A program made the position numbers and the translations under genes. This document shows positions 26,420-35,181 of a DNA stretch of 64,000 bases, one piece after another. The stretch covers positions 310,001-374,000 of the forward strand of contig NZ_JPVR01000081.1 in NCBI RefSeq assembly GCF_000772935.1. The letters run 5' to 3'. The notes under the pieces were generated by a model. That model was not told the DNA's origin. It ran no database searches and saw only the letters and a list, made by a program, of their open reading frames with translations. This stretch comes from Lysinibacillus boronitolerans JCM 21713 = 10a = NBRC 103108. GTDB lineage: Bacteria > Bacillota > Bacilli > Bacillales_A > Planococcaceae. The stretch's first letter is position 1. Every line of letters begins with the position of its first letter.

Positions 26420-27619
26420 CTACAAAATTTTTGCTTGTTTCAAATTTTCATGTTTTCCATGTAAAAGGTAATAAAGCACAATCGACCCTAAAATGACAAA
26501 GACCATTGAGAAGAAAATCGAGCTGTAGCCCATAGATGGTACAAATAAGCCTAAGAAATAAGGCCCGACGCCTAACCCTAAATCATAAAAAATAAAATAC
26601 GTAGATGTCGCAAGTCCTAAACGCTCATTTGGAGTTACTTTGATGGCAATCGCCTGTGCCACTGAGTTGAAGTTTCCATAGCCAATTCCGATACAAGCCG
26701 CAGCGATTAAAAAGGCAAGCGTAGTTGTTGCTGAGCTAAAGGCATACATGCCAATGGCAAACAACACTAAGCATGGATAAATAATTATATTCGCCCCTCT
26801 TGTATCAAGCAATTTCCCTGTAAATGGACGTGTAGCCAAAATGACAATGGCATAGATAATAAAGAAGTAGCTACCTGCTGATACTAAATCTAGCTCCTTT
26901 GCATAAAACGTCATAAACGACATCACACCTGAATAAGCAAAGCCAATCACAAGTGCCACAAAGGCAATCGGTACTGCGCGCATTTCAATAAAGTTCGTCA
27001 CTTTAAAGCCAGCCTTTACAGCTGTATCCTTCGCCTTTTTCGGTGCATCTGGCACGGTCACAATGTAATACATAAAGAAACAAATAATCGCTAACACAGA
27101 ATCAACTGCAAAAATCATACGATAATCTGCAAACAGCTGTGTTAATAATATGCCAATAAATGGACCAATGGCTGTGGCTAAAATGGCGCTTAAGCTATAA
27201 TAACCAATCCCTTCTCCACGACGCTCAGCTGGTAAAATTTGTGCAATAATGGTACCTGTTGCTGTACTTGCAATCCCTAGTGCAATCCCCTGTACTAAAC
27301 GATTGATCATCAGCAGCGGTAAATTGCCTGCTATAAAATAAGACATTGTTGATAGCATAAATAATAGCAGTCCACAAAATAATGTCTTTTTGCTACCCCA
27401 GTCTCCAATAATTCGCCCTGTCCCAAGACGACCGAATAGTGTCCCGATAATAAAAATACTTGATACAAGCCCTGCTGTACTTGTAGAGGCATTAAAATGC
27501 TCCACCGCATATGCTGCTATCGTCACCATTAATAAATAAAAGATTAACGTAATGGTAAAATTAATAAGTGAGACAATTAAAAAATCCTTTGTCCATAGTT
27601 TCTTTCTGGTTGCTTCCAC
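26420..27619 (-). CDS. MFS transporter
   Basis: The protein has twelve hydrophobic segments and the MFS loop motif GRLGTGRIIGDWGSKK between segments 2 and 3. It is probably a drug or metabolite exporter. The frame stays open upstream to a TTG at 27652, but AGGAGAG stands six bases before a GTG at 27619, giving 399 residues and keeping it clear of the MarR gene (stop at 27631). It is cotranscribed with the MarR regulator, a common drug-efflux arrangement. Confidence 0.85.
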   Translation of the reverse strand: MEATRKKLWTKDFLIVSLINFTITLIFYLLMVTIAAYAVEHFNASTSTAGLVSSIFIIGTLFGRLGTGRIIGDWGSKKTLFCGLLLFMLSTMSYFIAGNLPLLMINRLVQGIALGIASTATGTIIAQILPAERRGEGIGYYSLSAILATAIGPFIGILLTQLFADYRMIFAVDSVLAIICFFMYYIVTVPDAPKKAKDTAVKAGFKVTNFIEMRAVPIAFVALVIGFAYSGVMSFMTFYAKELDLVSAGSYFFIIYAIVILATRPFTGKLLDTRGANIIIYPCLVLFAIGMYAFSSATTTLAFLIAAACIGIGYGNFNSVAQAIAIKVTPNERLGLATSTYFIFYDLGLGVGPYFLGLFVPSMGYSSIFFSMVFVILGSIVLYYLLHGKHENLKQAKIL

Positions 27620-27630
27620 GTTACTCTCTC

Positions 27631-28050
27631 CTATTGATTGATATTCATACAAATTCTTGCTAAAACCTGTGTCGCAATGTCAATATCCTGCTTTGGCACG
27701 CCAGCCAAAGCCTGCTCAAAAAACGGATTTAGATGCGACTTTATTTCCTGCACAAGCTCTTCCCCATGCATTGTTAGGTGTACGAGCTTTTCCCGCTTAT
27801 CCTTGCCCGCCATCGTTTCCACATAGCCTAGCTCCACAAGTTTATGTACAAGCTTTGTGACACTTGGCTTCTCTATAGACATGAAATTCGCGATATCCAC
27901 AAATGAATGTGGACCCTTATCATTCAAGAAACGAAGCACTGCCCACTGCGAGCTATATAACTGATAGGGTTCAAGCTGCACATTCAGCTGATTAATAAAC
28001 GGCCGATACATTAAGCGGTACTGATTAAAAAAATCCTGTTCAATTGTCAC
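27631..28050 (-). CDS. MarR-family transcriptional regulator
   Basis: The 139-residue protein has the MarR winged helix: LYSSQWAVLRFLNDKGPHSFVDIANFMSIEKPSVTKLV with recognition helix, and the wing KDKREKLVHLT. It probably represses itself and the MFS gene. An 8-bp-arm palindrome at 28071-28089 lies 20 bp upstream of its start and is the likely operator. Confidence 0.88.
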   Translation of the reverse strand: MTIEQDFFNQYRLMYRPFINQLNVQLEPYQLYSSQWAVLRFLNDKGPHSFVDIANFMSIEKPSVTKLVHKLVELGYVETMAGKDKREKLVHLTMHGEELVQEIKSHLNPFFEQALAGVPKQDIDIATQVLARICMNINQ

Positions 28051-28070
28051 ACTATCACTTCCTTTTAAAT

Positions 28071-28089
28071 TAGTTAGCCTAGCTAACTA
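28071..28089. promoter_or_regulatory. Likely MarR operator
   Basis: TAGTTAGC-N3-GCTAACTA is a perfect inverted repeat close before the MarR gene, of the size bound by MarR dimers. Confidence 0.7.
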
Positions 28090-28159
28090 TATACCTAAAA
28101 ACTCTATTTGTCTAGTAGGAAATAAGCGAAACACCGCTAAAGCGGGATGATTGCTTGTG

Positions 28160-28650
28160 AGAGTGGTATCCTTCACTTTGCGCGTTCTATCCGCTACTTT
28201 CCTTGTTCTATCCGTCACTTTCAGCATTCTATCCACCTACACGAAGCGTATCCTACGCTTTCTCTGATCTATCCACCACTTTGCACGTTCTATCCGCTAC
28301 TTTCAGCATTCTATCCACCTACACGAAGCGTATCCTCCACTTTCTCTGCTCTATCCACCACTTTGCGCGTTCTATCCGCTACTTCCCTTGCTCTATCCGT
28401 CACTTTCAGCATTCTATCCGCCTACACGAAGCGTATCCTCCACTTTCTCTGCTCTATCCACCACTTTGCGCGTTCTATCCGCTACTTTCCTTGCTCTATC
28501 CGTCACTTTCAGCATTCTATCCACCTACACAAAGCGTATCCTCCGCTTTCTCTGCTCTATCCACCACTTTGCGCGTTCTATCCGCTACTTTCCTTGTTCT
28601 ATCCGTCACTTTCAGCATTCTATCCACCTACTTCAAGCGCCCTTTCCCTC
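28160..28650. repeat. CTATCC repeat tract 1, 103-bp higher-order period
   Basis: The tract is built of 20-21 bp subunits of the type CTATCCGYYACTTT plus a variable spacer. Groups of five subunits form a 103-bp unit: the marker ACGAAGCGTA or its variants appear at 28241, 28323, 28426, 28529 and 28632, giving spacings of 82, 103, 103 and 103. There are no plus-strand stop codons and 103 is not a multiple of three, so all three plus frames stay open with the same rotated peptide. The apparent 183-, 152- and 98-residue proteins here are artefacts. Confidence 0.9.
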
Positions 28651-28662
28651 TACAACACTAAA

Positions 28663-28693
28663 AGCTACAATTCAGACCGCTTGAATTGTAGCT
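28663..28693 (-). terminator. Terminator after the NERD pseudogene
   Basis: AGCTACAATTC pairs perfectly with GAATTGTAGCT around a 9-nt loop and is followed by TTTT on the minus strand, ten bases after the original NERD stop codon. Confidence 0.7.
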
Positions 28694-28702
28694 CTTAGCT
28701 CT

Positions 28703-29642
28703 TTATTCCTTAATCCAATATTTCCGATGCTTTTTGACACCCTCCGCTTTTAATGGGAGTTGCTGCAACAACTTATACGCTAAATCGGGAGAGTCAATGC
28801 CAAAGAATTCGCGGAAGCTTCGATTGGTTACCTGCTGCCCGACTAGTAACCTGTAGTCCTCTAATTTCGAACCAATGCATCATCGTCCACCAATCCACAG
28901 CGAGGGCAAATCCATTTCTTATAGTGATACTTTAAACGCTGCCCGAGTCGCACTGTGGACATAGCACACCTTTCGCTATTTCCTTGAGCGGCACCTCTAC
29001 TTCTTTTTTCAACTTTGTGTGCAGGGATAATAGAAGGTTGGCTAATTGTAAAAGATCAACTCTTTCTCTAGGTTGATAATGCTCTATCCATTTTTGTAGA
29101 TGAAATCGTAACCCTTTTACATGAAATATAGGTTGCCCCTCAAAACCCTTTGTTAAAATGCCATTTTTCGTTGCCAGCACTACTGCATGTACAATAGGTA
29201 ATTCGAAATGTTCTCGCAGTAGAAGCTTTTTCATCCATATGACATGCCGATCCAGCTGAACAAATGGATCAGTCATTCCTTCCACCGTGCCATCCAATGT
29301 TGTCCGTGTAAACTGCGCAAAAGGGACATCATATGAGAGATTTCCTGTTATATTTTTGATTTCAAGAATAAGTAAAAAATGTGGGCAGAGAAAGATAGTA
29401 TCCATTTGATAGGTAGATCCGTAGCTATTTGTGGTTTGAAAATCATGTAGAAAATAATGTGGGGTTGGTAAATCGATTTCGAGCCATTCTGCATCAACAC
29501 GCTGTTCCCCCGCAAGACCTGCTTGGACACGGCTCAAACGTTCACCATAATAGGCGTAGTTATTATGCGTCTGTGGCAATCTACGGAGCACCACCTCTAG
29601 TATTTTTTGCAAATCCGATGGTTGTCGTGCTAATAGAATCAT
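28703..29642 (-). pseudogene. NERD-domain protein gene broken by two single-base deletions
   Basis: AGGAGGTG stands five bases before the ATG at 29642. The N-terminal part has the nuclease-related NERD domain (MDTIFLCPHFLLILEIKN). The main frame stops after CPQCDSGSV at 28932. In the next frame QRLKYHYKKWICPRCGLVDDDALVR completes the zinc ribbon, and in the third frame LEDYRLLVGQQVTNRSF continues to a TAA at 28703-28705. Each shift equals loss of one base in a short homopolymer (G run near 28944, A run near 28863). Intact, it would have about 313 residues. Sequencing error is an alternative to real decay. Confidence 0.85.
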
Positions 29643-29674
29643 GTATTCACCTCCTGTTCTGATTATACAAAAAA

Positions 29675-29697
29675 AGAACCTCAATAAATGAGGTTCT
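29675..29697 (-). terminator. Terminator downstream of the siderophore transporter operon
   Basis: AGAACCTCA pairs with TGAGGTTCT around a 5-nt loop and is followed by a T run on the minus strand. It separates the operon from the NERD gene. Confidence 0.85.
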
Positions 29698-29789
29698 CAA
29701 AAACTTGAAAGGTAGATGATGTAAAATCTTCTTTTCATAATTTTTATTAGATCGAAAGACTGTTTTTGTGAGCAATAACTAATACGTGC

Positions 29790-30797
29790 CTACACATTTT
29801 TACGCAATAAATACAAAAAGTAGGGTGCGCCAATAAATGCAACAACAATCCCAGCAGGAACCGTTGCACTTGCAATAGCAACACGTCCGATGGTATCAGC
29901 CAGCATTAGCAAGCTTGCGCCAATGAAAAGCGTCAGTGGTAAAAAGAATTGGTAGCGCGGACCAACGAGCTGTTTTGCAATATGGGGAGCCATCAAACCG
30001 ATGAAGGCTACACCACCTGTTACGGATACCGCGGCAGCCGCTAATGCAACCGCAACAATTAATAATCGGAAACGTTCTCGCCCAATGTTCATACCAAGAC
30101 CGACTGCTGTTTGCTCCGTCATGGCCAAGACATTTAAAACGTTGGCTTTATAGAAAATGTAAGGGATGCCCAGTACAAGCCAAGGCATTAGCGCCCAGAA
30201 AAATGGCCAATCTGTGCCCCACACATTTCCGGCTAGCCATTGTGCAATAAATTGTACATCACTCCGCTCAGCAGAGGATATTAATACCATCATGACCCCT
30301 GATAAGGCTGATGCTACGCCTACCCCTACTAAAATAAACTGCACAGGATGGACACCCTTATTACGCTGATAAGAGAAAAAGTAAATGCCCAGTGCTGTTA
30401 CTAAGGCACTACAAAAGCCGACAATCGGTAAAATATAGGCAAAGTGAGGAAGGTCGCCATCTACTAGTAAATAAAAGACAGTAATCCCAACACCTGCGCC
30501 AGCACTTATACCAATAATTCCTGGGTCTGCTAAATCATTGCGGGTTACGCCCTGCAATACGGCCCCTGCCAATGCTAATGCCATACCCGCAGCCGCTAGC
30601 ACAAACATTCTTGGTAAACGGACTGAAAAAAGCACGAAGGACTCCTTAAAACTACCATCGCCCAGTAAGGTTGGAAGAATGCGGTCAATAGATACCGAAG
30701 CAGCACCTAATGAAATCCCTAAAATAAAAATGAACAAGGTTACCACAAGCCATATGAGTAACCATTTACGTTGTTTTCTGCGACCTTCTTTAAACAA
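29790..30797 (-). CDS. Siderophore ABC transporter permease (FecCD family)
   Basis: The 335-residue protein has about nine to ten membrane segments and FecCD motifs: RLPRMFVLAAAGMALALAGAVLQGVTRN, LADPGIIGISAGAG and GGVAFIGLMAPHIAKQLVG. It forms half of the membrane channel for a ferric siderophore. It starts at TTG with GGGAGG eight bases upstream and overlaps the preceding permease by eight bases. The best counterpart by neighbourhood is YfhA of the Bacillus YfiYZ-YfhA-YusV system. Confidence 0.92.
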   Translation of the reverse strand: MFKEGRRKQRKWLLIWLVVTLFIFILGISLGAASVSIDRILPTLLGDGSFKESFVLFSVRLPRMFVLAAAGMALALAGAVLQGVTRNDLADPGIIGISAGAGVGITVFYLLVDGDLPHFAYILPIVGFCSALVTALGIYFFSYQRNKGVHPVQFILVGVGVASALSGVMMVLISSAERSDVQFIAQWLAGNVWGTDWPFFWALMPWLVLGIPYIFYKANVLNVLAMTEQTAVGLGMNIGRERFRLLIVAVALAAAAVSVTGGVAFIGLMAPHIAKQLVGPRYQFFLPLTLFIGASLLMLADTIGRVAIASATVPAGIVVAFIGAPYFLYLLRKNV

Positions 30798-31791
30798 ATT
30801 GACGTCCTCCCTTCCGCACTAATAGTAGGAAGAATGGAAGACCTAAAATTGAAATAATGGCGACAACTGGTGTTTCATAAGGTGCGTTAATCATGCGCCC
30901 TGCAAAATCAGCCAACACCATAAACCAGCCACCAACAATGGCGCTCATGGGTAAGACATAACGATAGTCTGTCCCTACAAACGCACGGACAATATGCGGC
31001 ACCATTAAGCCAACAAAAGCTAGATTCCCTACGAGAGCCACAGCAGAGCCAGCCAGAATAACCACAACGAACATCATGACACCCTTTACGAGTGTAGTGT
31101 TTTGTCCAACGCCCACTGCTACTTCCTCATTTAAGCTTAAAATCGTTAATTGACGACTAAACGCAAATGAAAGCAGTAAGCCAATAATAATAACGGGTAC
31201 GATCAATAAAGCCTGCCATGTCGTGCCAATGAAACCGCCACTTGTCCACATCGAAACATCTTTGGAGATTTGAAATAAAATGCCTGTCCCCTCAGCAATT
31301 GCCTGTAATAATGCTGTGACAGCTGCACCAGCTAAAACAAGCTTTAAAGGGGAAAAGCCTTTTTTAGTAGAGGCACCAATCCCATAAACTAACATCATTC
31401 CAATTCCAGCGCCAATAAAGCAGGCTAAAATTAACGTATAATACGAGAATTTAGGGATAAATGCCATTGTTAAAGCAAGGGCAGCATTTGCCCCTGCCGT
31501 TAAACCAAGCAGCCCTGGATCAGCTAACGGATTTCGTGTAACCCCTTGCATAATCGCCCCAGCAACAGCGAGCGCACTTCCAACAAAAATAGCTGCAATG
31601 ATACGAGGAAATCGAATTTCACGTAAAATCGTGTAATGTTTACCTCCACTTTGTCCGACAATTGCTTGAAAGACATCTTGAATACTTGTATTCGCTGCCC
31701 CTAAGCACAATGAGATACTGGCAGTACCAATTAATACAAGCAATGCAAGCAATATCTGAAGCCAAAATGGAAGCTTTCGAAACTTTGTCAT
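30790..31791 (-). CDS. Siderophore ABC transporter permease (FecCD family), second subunit
   Basis: The 333-residue protein has FecCD motifs REIRFPRIIAAIFVGSALAVAG, NPLADPGLLGLTAGAN and LAFVGLMVPHIVRAFVG and about nine membrane segments. It pairs with the overlapping downstream permease. By order it corresponds to YfiZ. It follows the lipoprotein gene by 23 bp. Confidence 0.92.
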   Translation of the reverse strand: MTKFRKLPFWLQILLALLVLIGTASISLCLGAANTSIQDVFQAIVGQSGGKHYTILREIRFPRIIAAIFVGSALAVAGAIMQGVTRNPLADPGLLGLTAGANAALALTMAFIPKFSYYTLILACFIGAGIGMMLVYGIGASTKKGFSPLKLVLAGAAVTALLQAIAEGTGILFQISKDVSMWTSGGFIGTTWQALLIVPVIIIGLLLSFAFSRQLTILSLNEEVAVGVGQNTTLVKGVMMFVVVILAGSAVALVGNLAFVGLMVPHIVRAFVGTDYRYVLPMSAIVGGWFMVLADFAGRMINAPYETPVVAIISILGLPFFLLLVRKGGRQFV

Positions 31792-31814
31792 TTGCCTTCG
31801 CTACTCTCTACTAA

Positions 31815-32747
31815 TTATTGTAAAAATTTCTCTTCAAAGAACTTCAATTGATGTTCTAATGTGATCGGATCATTGAAGTAAAAGGCATTCGCATTCACTT
31901 CAAATAAATGACCATTTTTCACTGCTTCTAAATCTTTAAACCATGCTGCATCTGTAAAGGAATTATCTTGATCTTGGAACATACTGAAGATCACGTAGTC
32001 ACCTGCATATTCCCCTAAAACTTCTTGAGAAATGGCATAGTAGCCAGGCTCTAACGCTGTCTCTTTTACTTTCTCAGGCATTTTCAAGCCCATTTCCTGA
32101 TATAAAATCTCTGTTCCACGACCCCAGTTATCGCCATAAATATAGAACTGTTTATTAAAGTTCTCTGCTACTGTTACAGTCGCATCTTCACCGATTTTTT
32201 CTTTAATTTTTTTACCAGCTTCTGCTGCACGTGCTTTAAAATCTGCTACCCAAGCAGTTGCTTCTTTTTCTTTATTCACAACTTTACCGATTTCAATAAA
32301 TTGCTGTAAATAGTCTACTTTACCATACGTAAATAATACAGTTGGCGCGATTTCTGCTAATTTATCAGCATTTTCAATACCATTTAAGCCAATAATTAAA
32401 TCTGGCTCTAGCTCAAGAATTTTTTCAATATCGGTATTTTCAACAACGACAGCGTCTTTAATTGCATCTTCAAAGTTTGGATTTTTTGCTGCCCATGCGT
32501 CTACACCGACAACATCAACATCCAGCTGTAATAAATCCCCTACAAAAGAAGATAATACAACTACACGTTTAGGGTTTGCTGGTACTTCAATTGGACCTGC
32601 TTCAGATTGATAAGTAATTGTTTGTGCTGAAGTCGCTTCTTTCGAGCCTTCATCAGTCTTTTCTGCTTTCTCTTCTTTATTGCCGCACGCTGCAAGTACG
32701 AGTACGAGCATCATAAACATTGGTAATAACCACTTCTTCATTGTCAT
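31815..32747 (-). CDS. Siderophore-binding lipoprotein (YfiY-like)
   Basis: The 310-residue protein has a signal peptide with lipobox LAAC and a class III periplasmic-type binding fold with VPANPKRVVVLSSFVGDLLQLDVDVVGVDAW and LELEPDLIIGLNG. It captures a ferric siderophore, probably of hydroxamate or citrate-hydroxamate type by similarity to YfiY, and delivers it to the two permeases. AAAGGAG lies five bases before the first ATG. The gene sits ten bases after the ATPase gene. Confidence 0.9.
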   Translation of the reverse strand: MTMKKWLLPMFMMLVLVLAACGNKEEKAEKTDEGSKEATSAQTITYQSEAGPIEVPANPKRVVVLSSFVGDLLQLDVDVVGVDAWAAKNPNFEDAIKDAVVVENTDIEKILELEPDLIIGLNGIENADKLAEIAPTVLFTYGKVDYLQQFIEIGKVVNKEKEATAWVADFKARAAEAGKKIKEKIGEDATVTVAENFNKQFYIYGDNWGRGTEILYQEMGLKMPEKVKETALEPGYYAISQEVLGEYAGDYVIFSMFQDQDNSFTDAAWFKDLEAVKNGHLFEVNANAFYFNDPITLEHQLKFFEEKFLQ

Positions 32748-32757
32748 TCATTCTCCT

Positions 32758-33546
32758 TTAAACGGTTTGTAATAAGTCATATGTAATGCACATTGGTTTG
32801 TTTGTTCGTGGATCTTTGCCAATTACTGCATCTATATTAAATACTTTTTTTAATACTTCTGGAACCATCACTTCTTCAGCCGTTCCGAATTTTACAAGCT
32901 TTCCTTGTGAAAGCGCTACAATATAATCTGAAAAACGTGCCGCTTGATTTAAATCATGGAGGACCATAACAATCGTACGCCCTTGTTCTTCATTCAGCTT
33001 GTAGAGTAACTCTAAAACCTCTAATTGATGTGCCATATCTAAATACGTTGTCGGCTCATCTAAGAATATAATATCGGTTTCTTGAGCTAGAGACATTGCA
33101 ATCCATACTCGTTGACGCTGTCCACCTGATAAAGCATCTACAGATTGCAAGCGGAAGTCTTCTGTTTTTGTCACTTGTAAAGCCCAGTCAATGACCTCTT
33201 TATCTTTTTGTGATAAATTACCAAAGCCCTTTTGATAGGGAAATCGACCGTAGGATACAAGCTCTTCCACTGTTAAACCATGTGCACTTTCTGGACTCTG
33301 TGGTAAGATTGCCAGCTCTTTTGCCAATTCTTTTGTTTTCATCTTGGAAATATTTTGACCATCTAATATGACCTGTCCACTCTCATGCTTTAATATACGT
33401 GTAATGGCCTTTAATAAGGTAGACTTTCCACAACCATTTGAACCAATGATGGTTGTGATTTTGCCATCTGGAATTTGCAGCGATAAATCATGCACAATCG
33501 TTTTATCGTCATAACCAACACGAATCGATTCAACTTCTAAACGCAA
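32758..33546 (-). CDS. Siderophore ABC transporter ATP-binding protein (YusV/FhuC-like)
   Basis: Walker A GSNGCGKST, signature ALSGGQRQRVWIAMSLA, Walker B IIFLDEPTTYLD and the switch histidine in VLHDLNQ are all present. The frame stays open up to 33594, but AGAGGG lies six bases before a TTG at 33546 that starts at the conserved ABC N-terminus (LEVESIRVGYDDK), giving 262 residues. It is the first gene of the operon, and a Fur box lies 58 bp upstream. Confidence 0.92.
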   Translation of the reverse strand: MRLEVESIRVGYDDKTIVHDLSLQIPDGKITTIIGSNGCGKSTLLKAITRILKHESGQVILDGQNISKMKTKELAKELAILPQSPESAHGLTVEELVSYGRFPYQKGFGNLSQKDKEVIDWALQVTKTEDFRLQSVDALSGGQRQRVWIAMSLAQETDIIFLDEPTTYLDMAHQLEVLELLYKLNEEQGRTIVMVLHDLNQAARFSDYIVALSQGKLVKFGTAEEVMVPEVLKKVFNIDAVIGKDPRTNKPMCITYDLLQTV

Positions 33547-33603
33547 TTCGGACCCTCTCTTTCTTTTTACTTCATTCCGTGCTATGATAAGCACTATTAA
33601 AAA

Positions 33604-33618
33604 TGATAATCATTATCA
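33604..33618. promoter_or_regulatory. Fur box shared by the divergent siderophore operon and YcgT-like gene
   Basis: TGATAATCATTATCA is a perfect 7-1-7 Fur palindrome in the 148-bp divergent region. It can repress both directions at once. Confidence 0.93.
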
Positions 33619-33694
33619 ATAAAAATAAGTCTAGTTTTTTGATAAGATTTTGTCAATTACTTTTTTACTATTTATTAAGGAAGTGGCAACAAAA

Positions 33695-34744
33695 ATGCAA
33701 CAGGTGTATGATGTGACAATTATTGGCGGAGGTCCAGCTGGCTTATACAGTGCCTTTTATAGTGGTTTACGTGGTTTAAAAACAAAATTAGTAGAAAGTC
33801 AACCACAGCTTGGCGGAAAAGTCTTACTTTATCCAGAAAAGCTGATATGGGATATCGGGGGACATCCACCTGTTTTGGGCGATCAATTTGTTAAACAATT
33901 AATCGAGCAAGCCAAAACATTTGATCCTACTATTTTGACAGATACAAAAGTGGATTTAATTGAACGTCATGATGATATTTTTGTGATACATACAGCAGCT
34001 GGTGAAAAGCATTATTCTAAAACGGTGCTACTAGCTGTAGGTGGAGGCATTATTAGCCCTCAAAAGCTAACACTTGAAGGCGCTGAAAAATATGAAATGT
34101 CCAATCTACATTACACTGTGCAATCGTATAAACGTTTTGTCGATAAGGATATCATCATCTCAGGCGGTGGTAATGCAGCCATTGATTGGGCTGTTGAATT
34201 AAGACCGATTGCTAAAAGTGTAACGGTTGTTTACCGCAAAGAGCATTTATCAGCGCACGAAGCCACTGTACAGGAAGCACTGAAAGCAGGTGTGCGCATT
34301 GAGTGTAATACAACCATTACAAAGCTTTCCGCAAATGCTGATAAAACGGCTATTCAATTAGTGACATGCGAGAATACGCTAACAAAGCAAAGTTATACGC
34401 GTCAAATCGATGAGGTGATTGTCAGTCATGGCTATAATCGTGAGGCGTCTCTTGCATTTGATGAGGCCATTGCCATTCCGAAAAAGGATGATTATTATTT
34501 TGAAGGAAAAGCAACAGGTGAAACAGCCCATCCTGGTATTTTTGCTGCGGGTGATATTTTATCATTTGATGGAAAAATCAATTTGCTACTTGGGACATTC
34601 CAAGATGCAGCCAATGCGGTCAATTCTATTAAAACGTATTTAGAACCAACTGCCTATCGTCATGGCATGGTGTCCTCACATAATGAGTTATTTAAAGAGA
34701 AAAATCGCTCAATTATCGAAAAGCAATTTGCTCCAGCTCACTAA
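33695..34744 (+). CDS. Ferredoxin/flavodoxin-NADP+ reductase type 2 (YcgT/YumC-like)
   Basis: The 349-residue flavoprotein has the FAD motif IIGGGPAGLYSAFYSGLRG, an NADPH motif ISGGGNAAIDWAVEL, a C-terminal FAD loop GIFAAGDILSFDGK, and no CXXC, which separates it from thioredoxin reductase. It reduces ferredoxin or flavodoxin with NADPH. The ATG at 33695 is preceded by AAGGAAG; upstream in-frame codons lack a ribosome binding site. The shared Fur box points to the iron-regulated YcgT type, perhaps supplying electrons to release iron from imported siderophore. Confidence 0.9.
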   Translation: MQQVYDVTIIGGGPAGLYSAFYSGLRGLKTKLVESQPQLGGKVLLYPEKLIWDIGGHPPVLGDQFVKQLIEQAKTFDPTILTDTKVDLIERHDDIFVIHTAAGEKHYSKTVLLAVGGGIISPQKLTLEGAEKYEMSNLHYTVQSYKRFVDKDIIISGGGNAAIDWAVELRPIAKSVTVVYRKEHLSAHEATVQEALKAGVRIECNTTITKLSANADKTAIQLVTCENTLTKQSYTRQIDEVIVSHGYNREASLAFDEAIAIPKKDDYYFEGKATGETAHPGIFAAGDILSFDGKINLLLGTFQDAANAVNSIKTYLEPTAYRHGMVSSHNELFKEKNRSIIEKQFAPAH

Positions 34745-34754
34745 ACCTAAATAT

Positions 34755-34786
34755 AACCCTCTTAAGATCATGATCTTAAGAGGGTT
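34755..34786. terminator. Bidirectional terminator after the YcgT-like gene
   Basis: A 32-bp perfect palindrome centred on GATCATGATC, with arms AACCCTCTTAA, lies between two convergent genes and is followed by a T-rich stretch on the plus strand. Confidence 0.8.
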
Positions 34787-34794
34787 TCTAGTTT

Positions 34795-35037
34795 TTATCT
34801 AAATAAACTTAATAGCGCTCCCATCTGTCTCAACATATTTACTCCATTTTTTATTGTCCCAGCATGCCCCATAATTGTATTTAAATGATCTGGTAAATTT
34901 CCTAATCTAGAGCCTTGCTGTTGTGGATTGGGAGAATAGTATGGTTGCACCATTCTACCTCGAAAAGGTGGGCCAAAATATTGCCTGTTGTTTGGCGGGT
35001 ATGGACCTCTTCTAGCATTCGGCTGAAAATATGGCAT
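34795..35037 (-). CDS. YppG-like protein
   Basis: The 80-residue protein has a Pro/Asn/Tyr-rich first half (MPYFQPNARRGPYPPNN) and the conserved C-terminal segment LPDHLNTIMGHAGTIKNG followed by VNMLRQMGALLSLFR, the signature of the YppG family of spore-forming bacilli. Function is unknown; YppG is linked to sporulation in Bacillus. It is monocistronic. Confidence 0.85.
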   Translation of the reverse strand: MPYFQPNARRGPYPPNNRQYFGPPFRGRMVQPYYSPNPQQQGSRLGNLPDHLNTIMGHAGTIKNGVNMLRQMGALLSLFR

Positions 35038-35181
35038 TTATACACCCCCTATCGGAAAGCCTTCTAACTAGTATATGTGGAAATTTTTATAGCGAATTAG
35101 ACTTTTGAAGAAGGGGTTAAAAATAATAAGGGAACCATACTAGTTTCCCTGTCATACTATAAGAAAAAAGAAGGTGGTACT

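Noticed and set aside
28147-28698. Long plus-strand ORFs encoding FYPPL/STTLR-type repeats (also 28203-28661 and 28388-28684)
   Set aside because: They are produced by the stop-free CTATCC repeat in all three frames; no ribosome binding site, and the 103-bp period rotates the frame, so no single protein is maintained.
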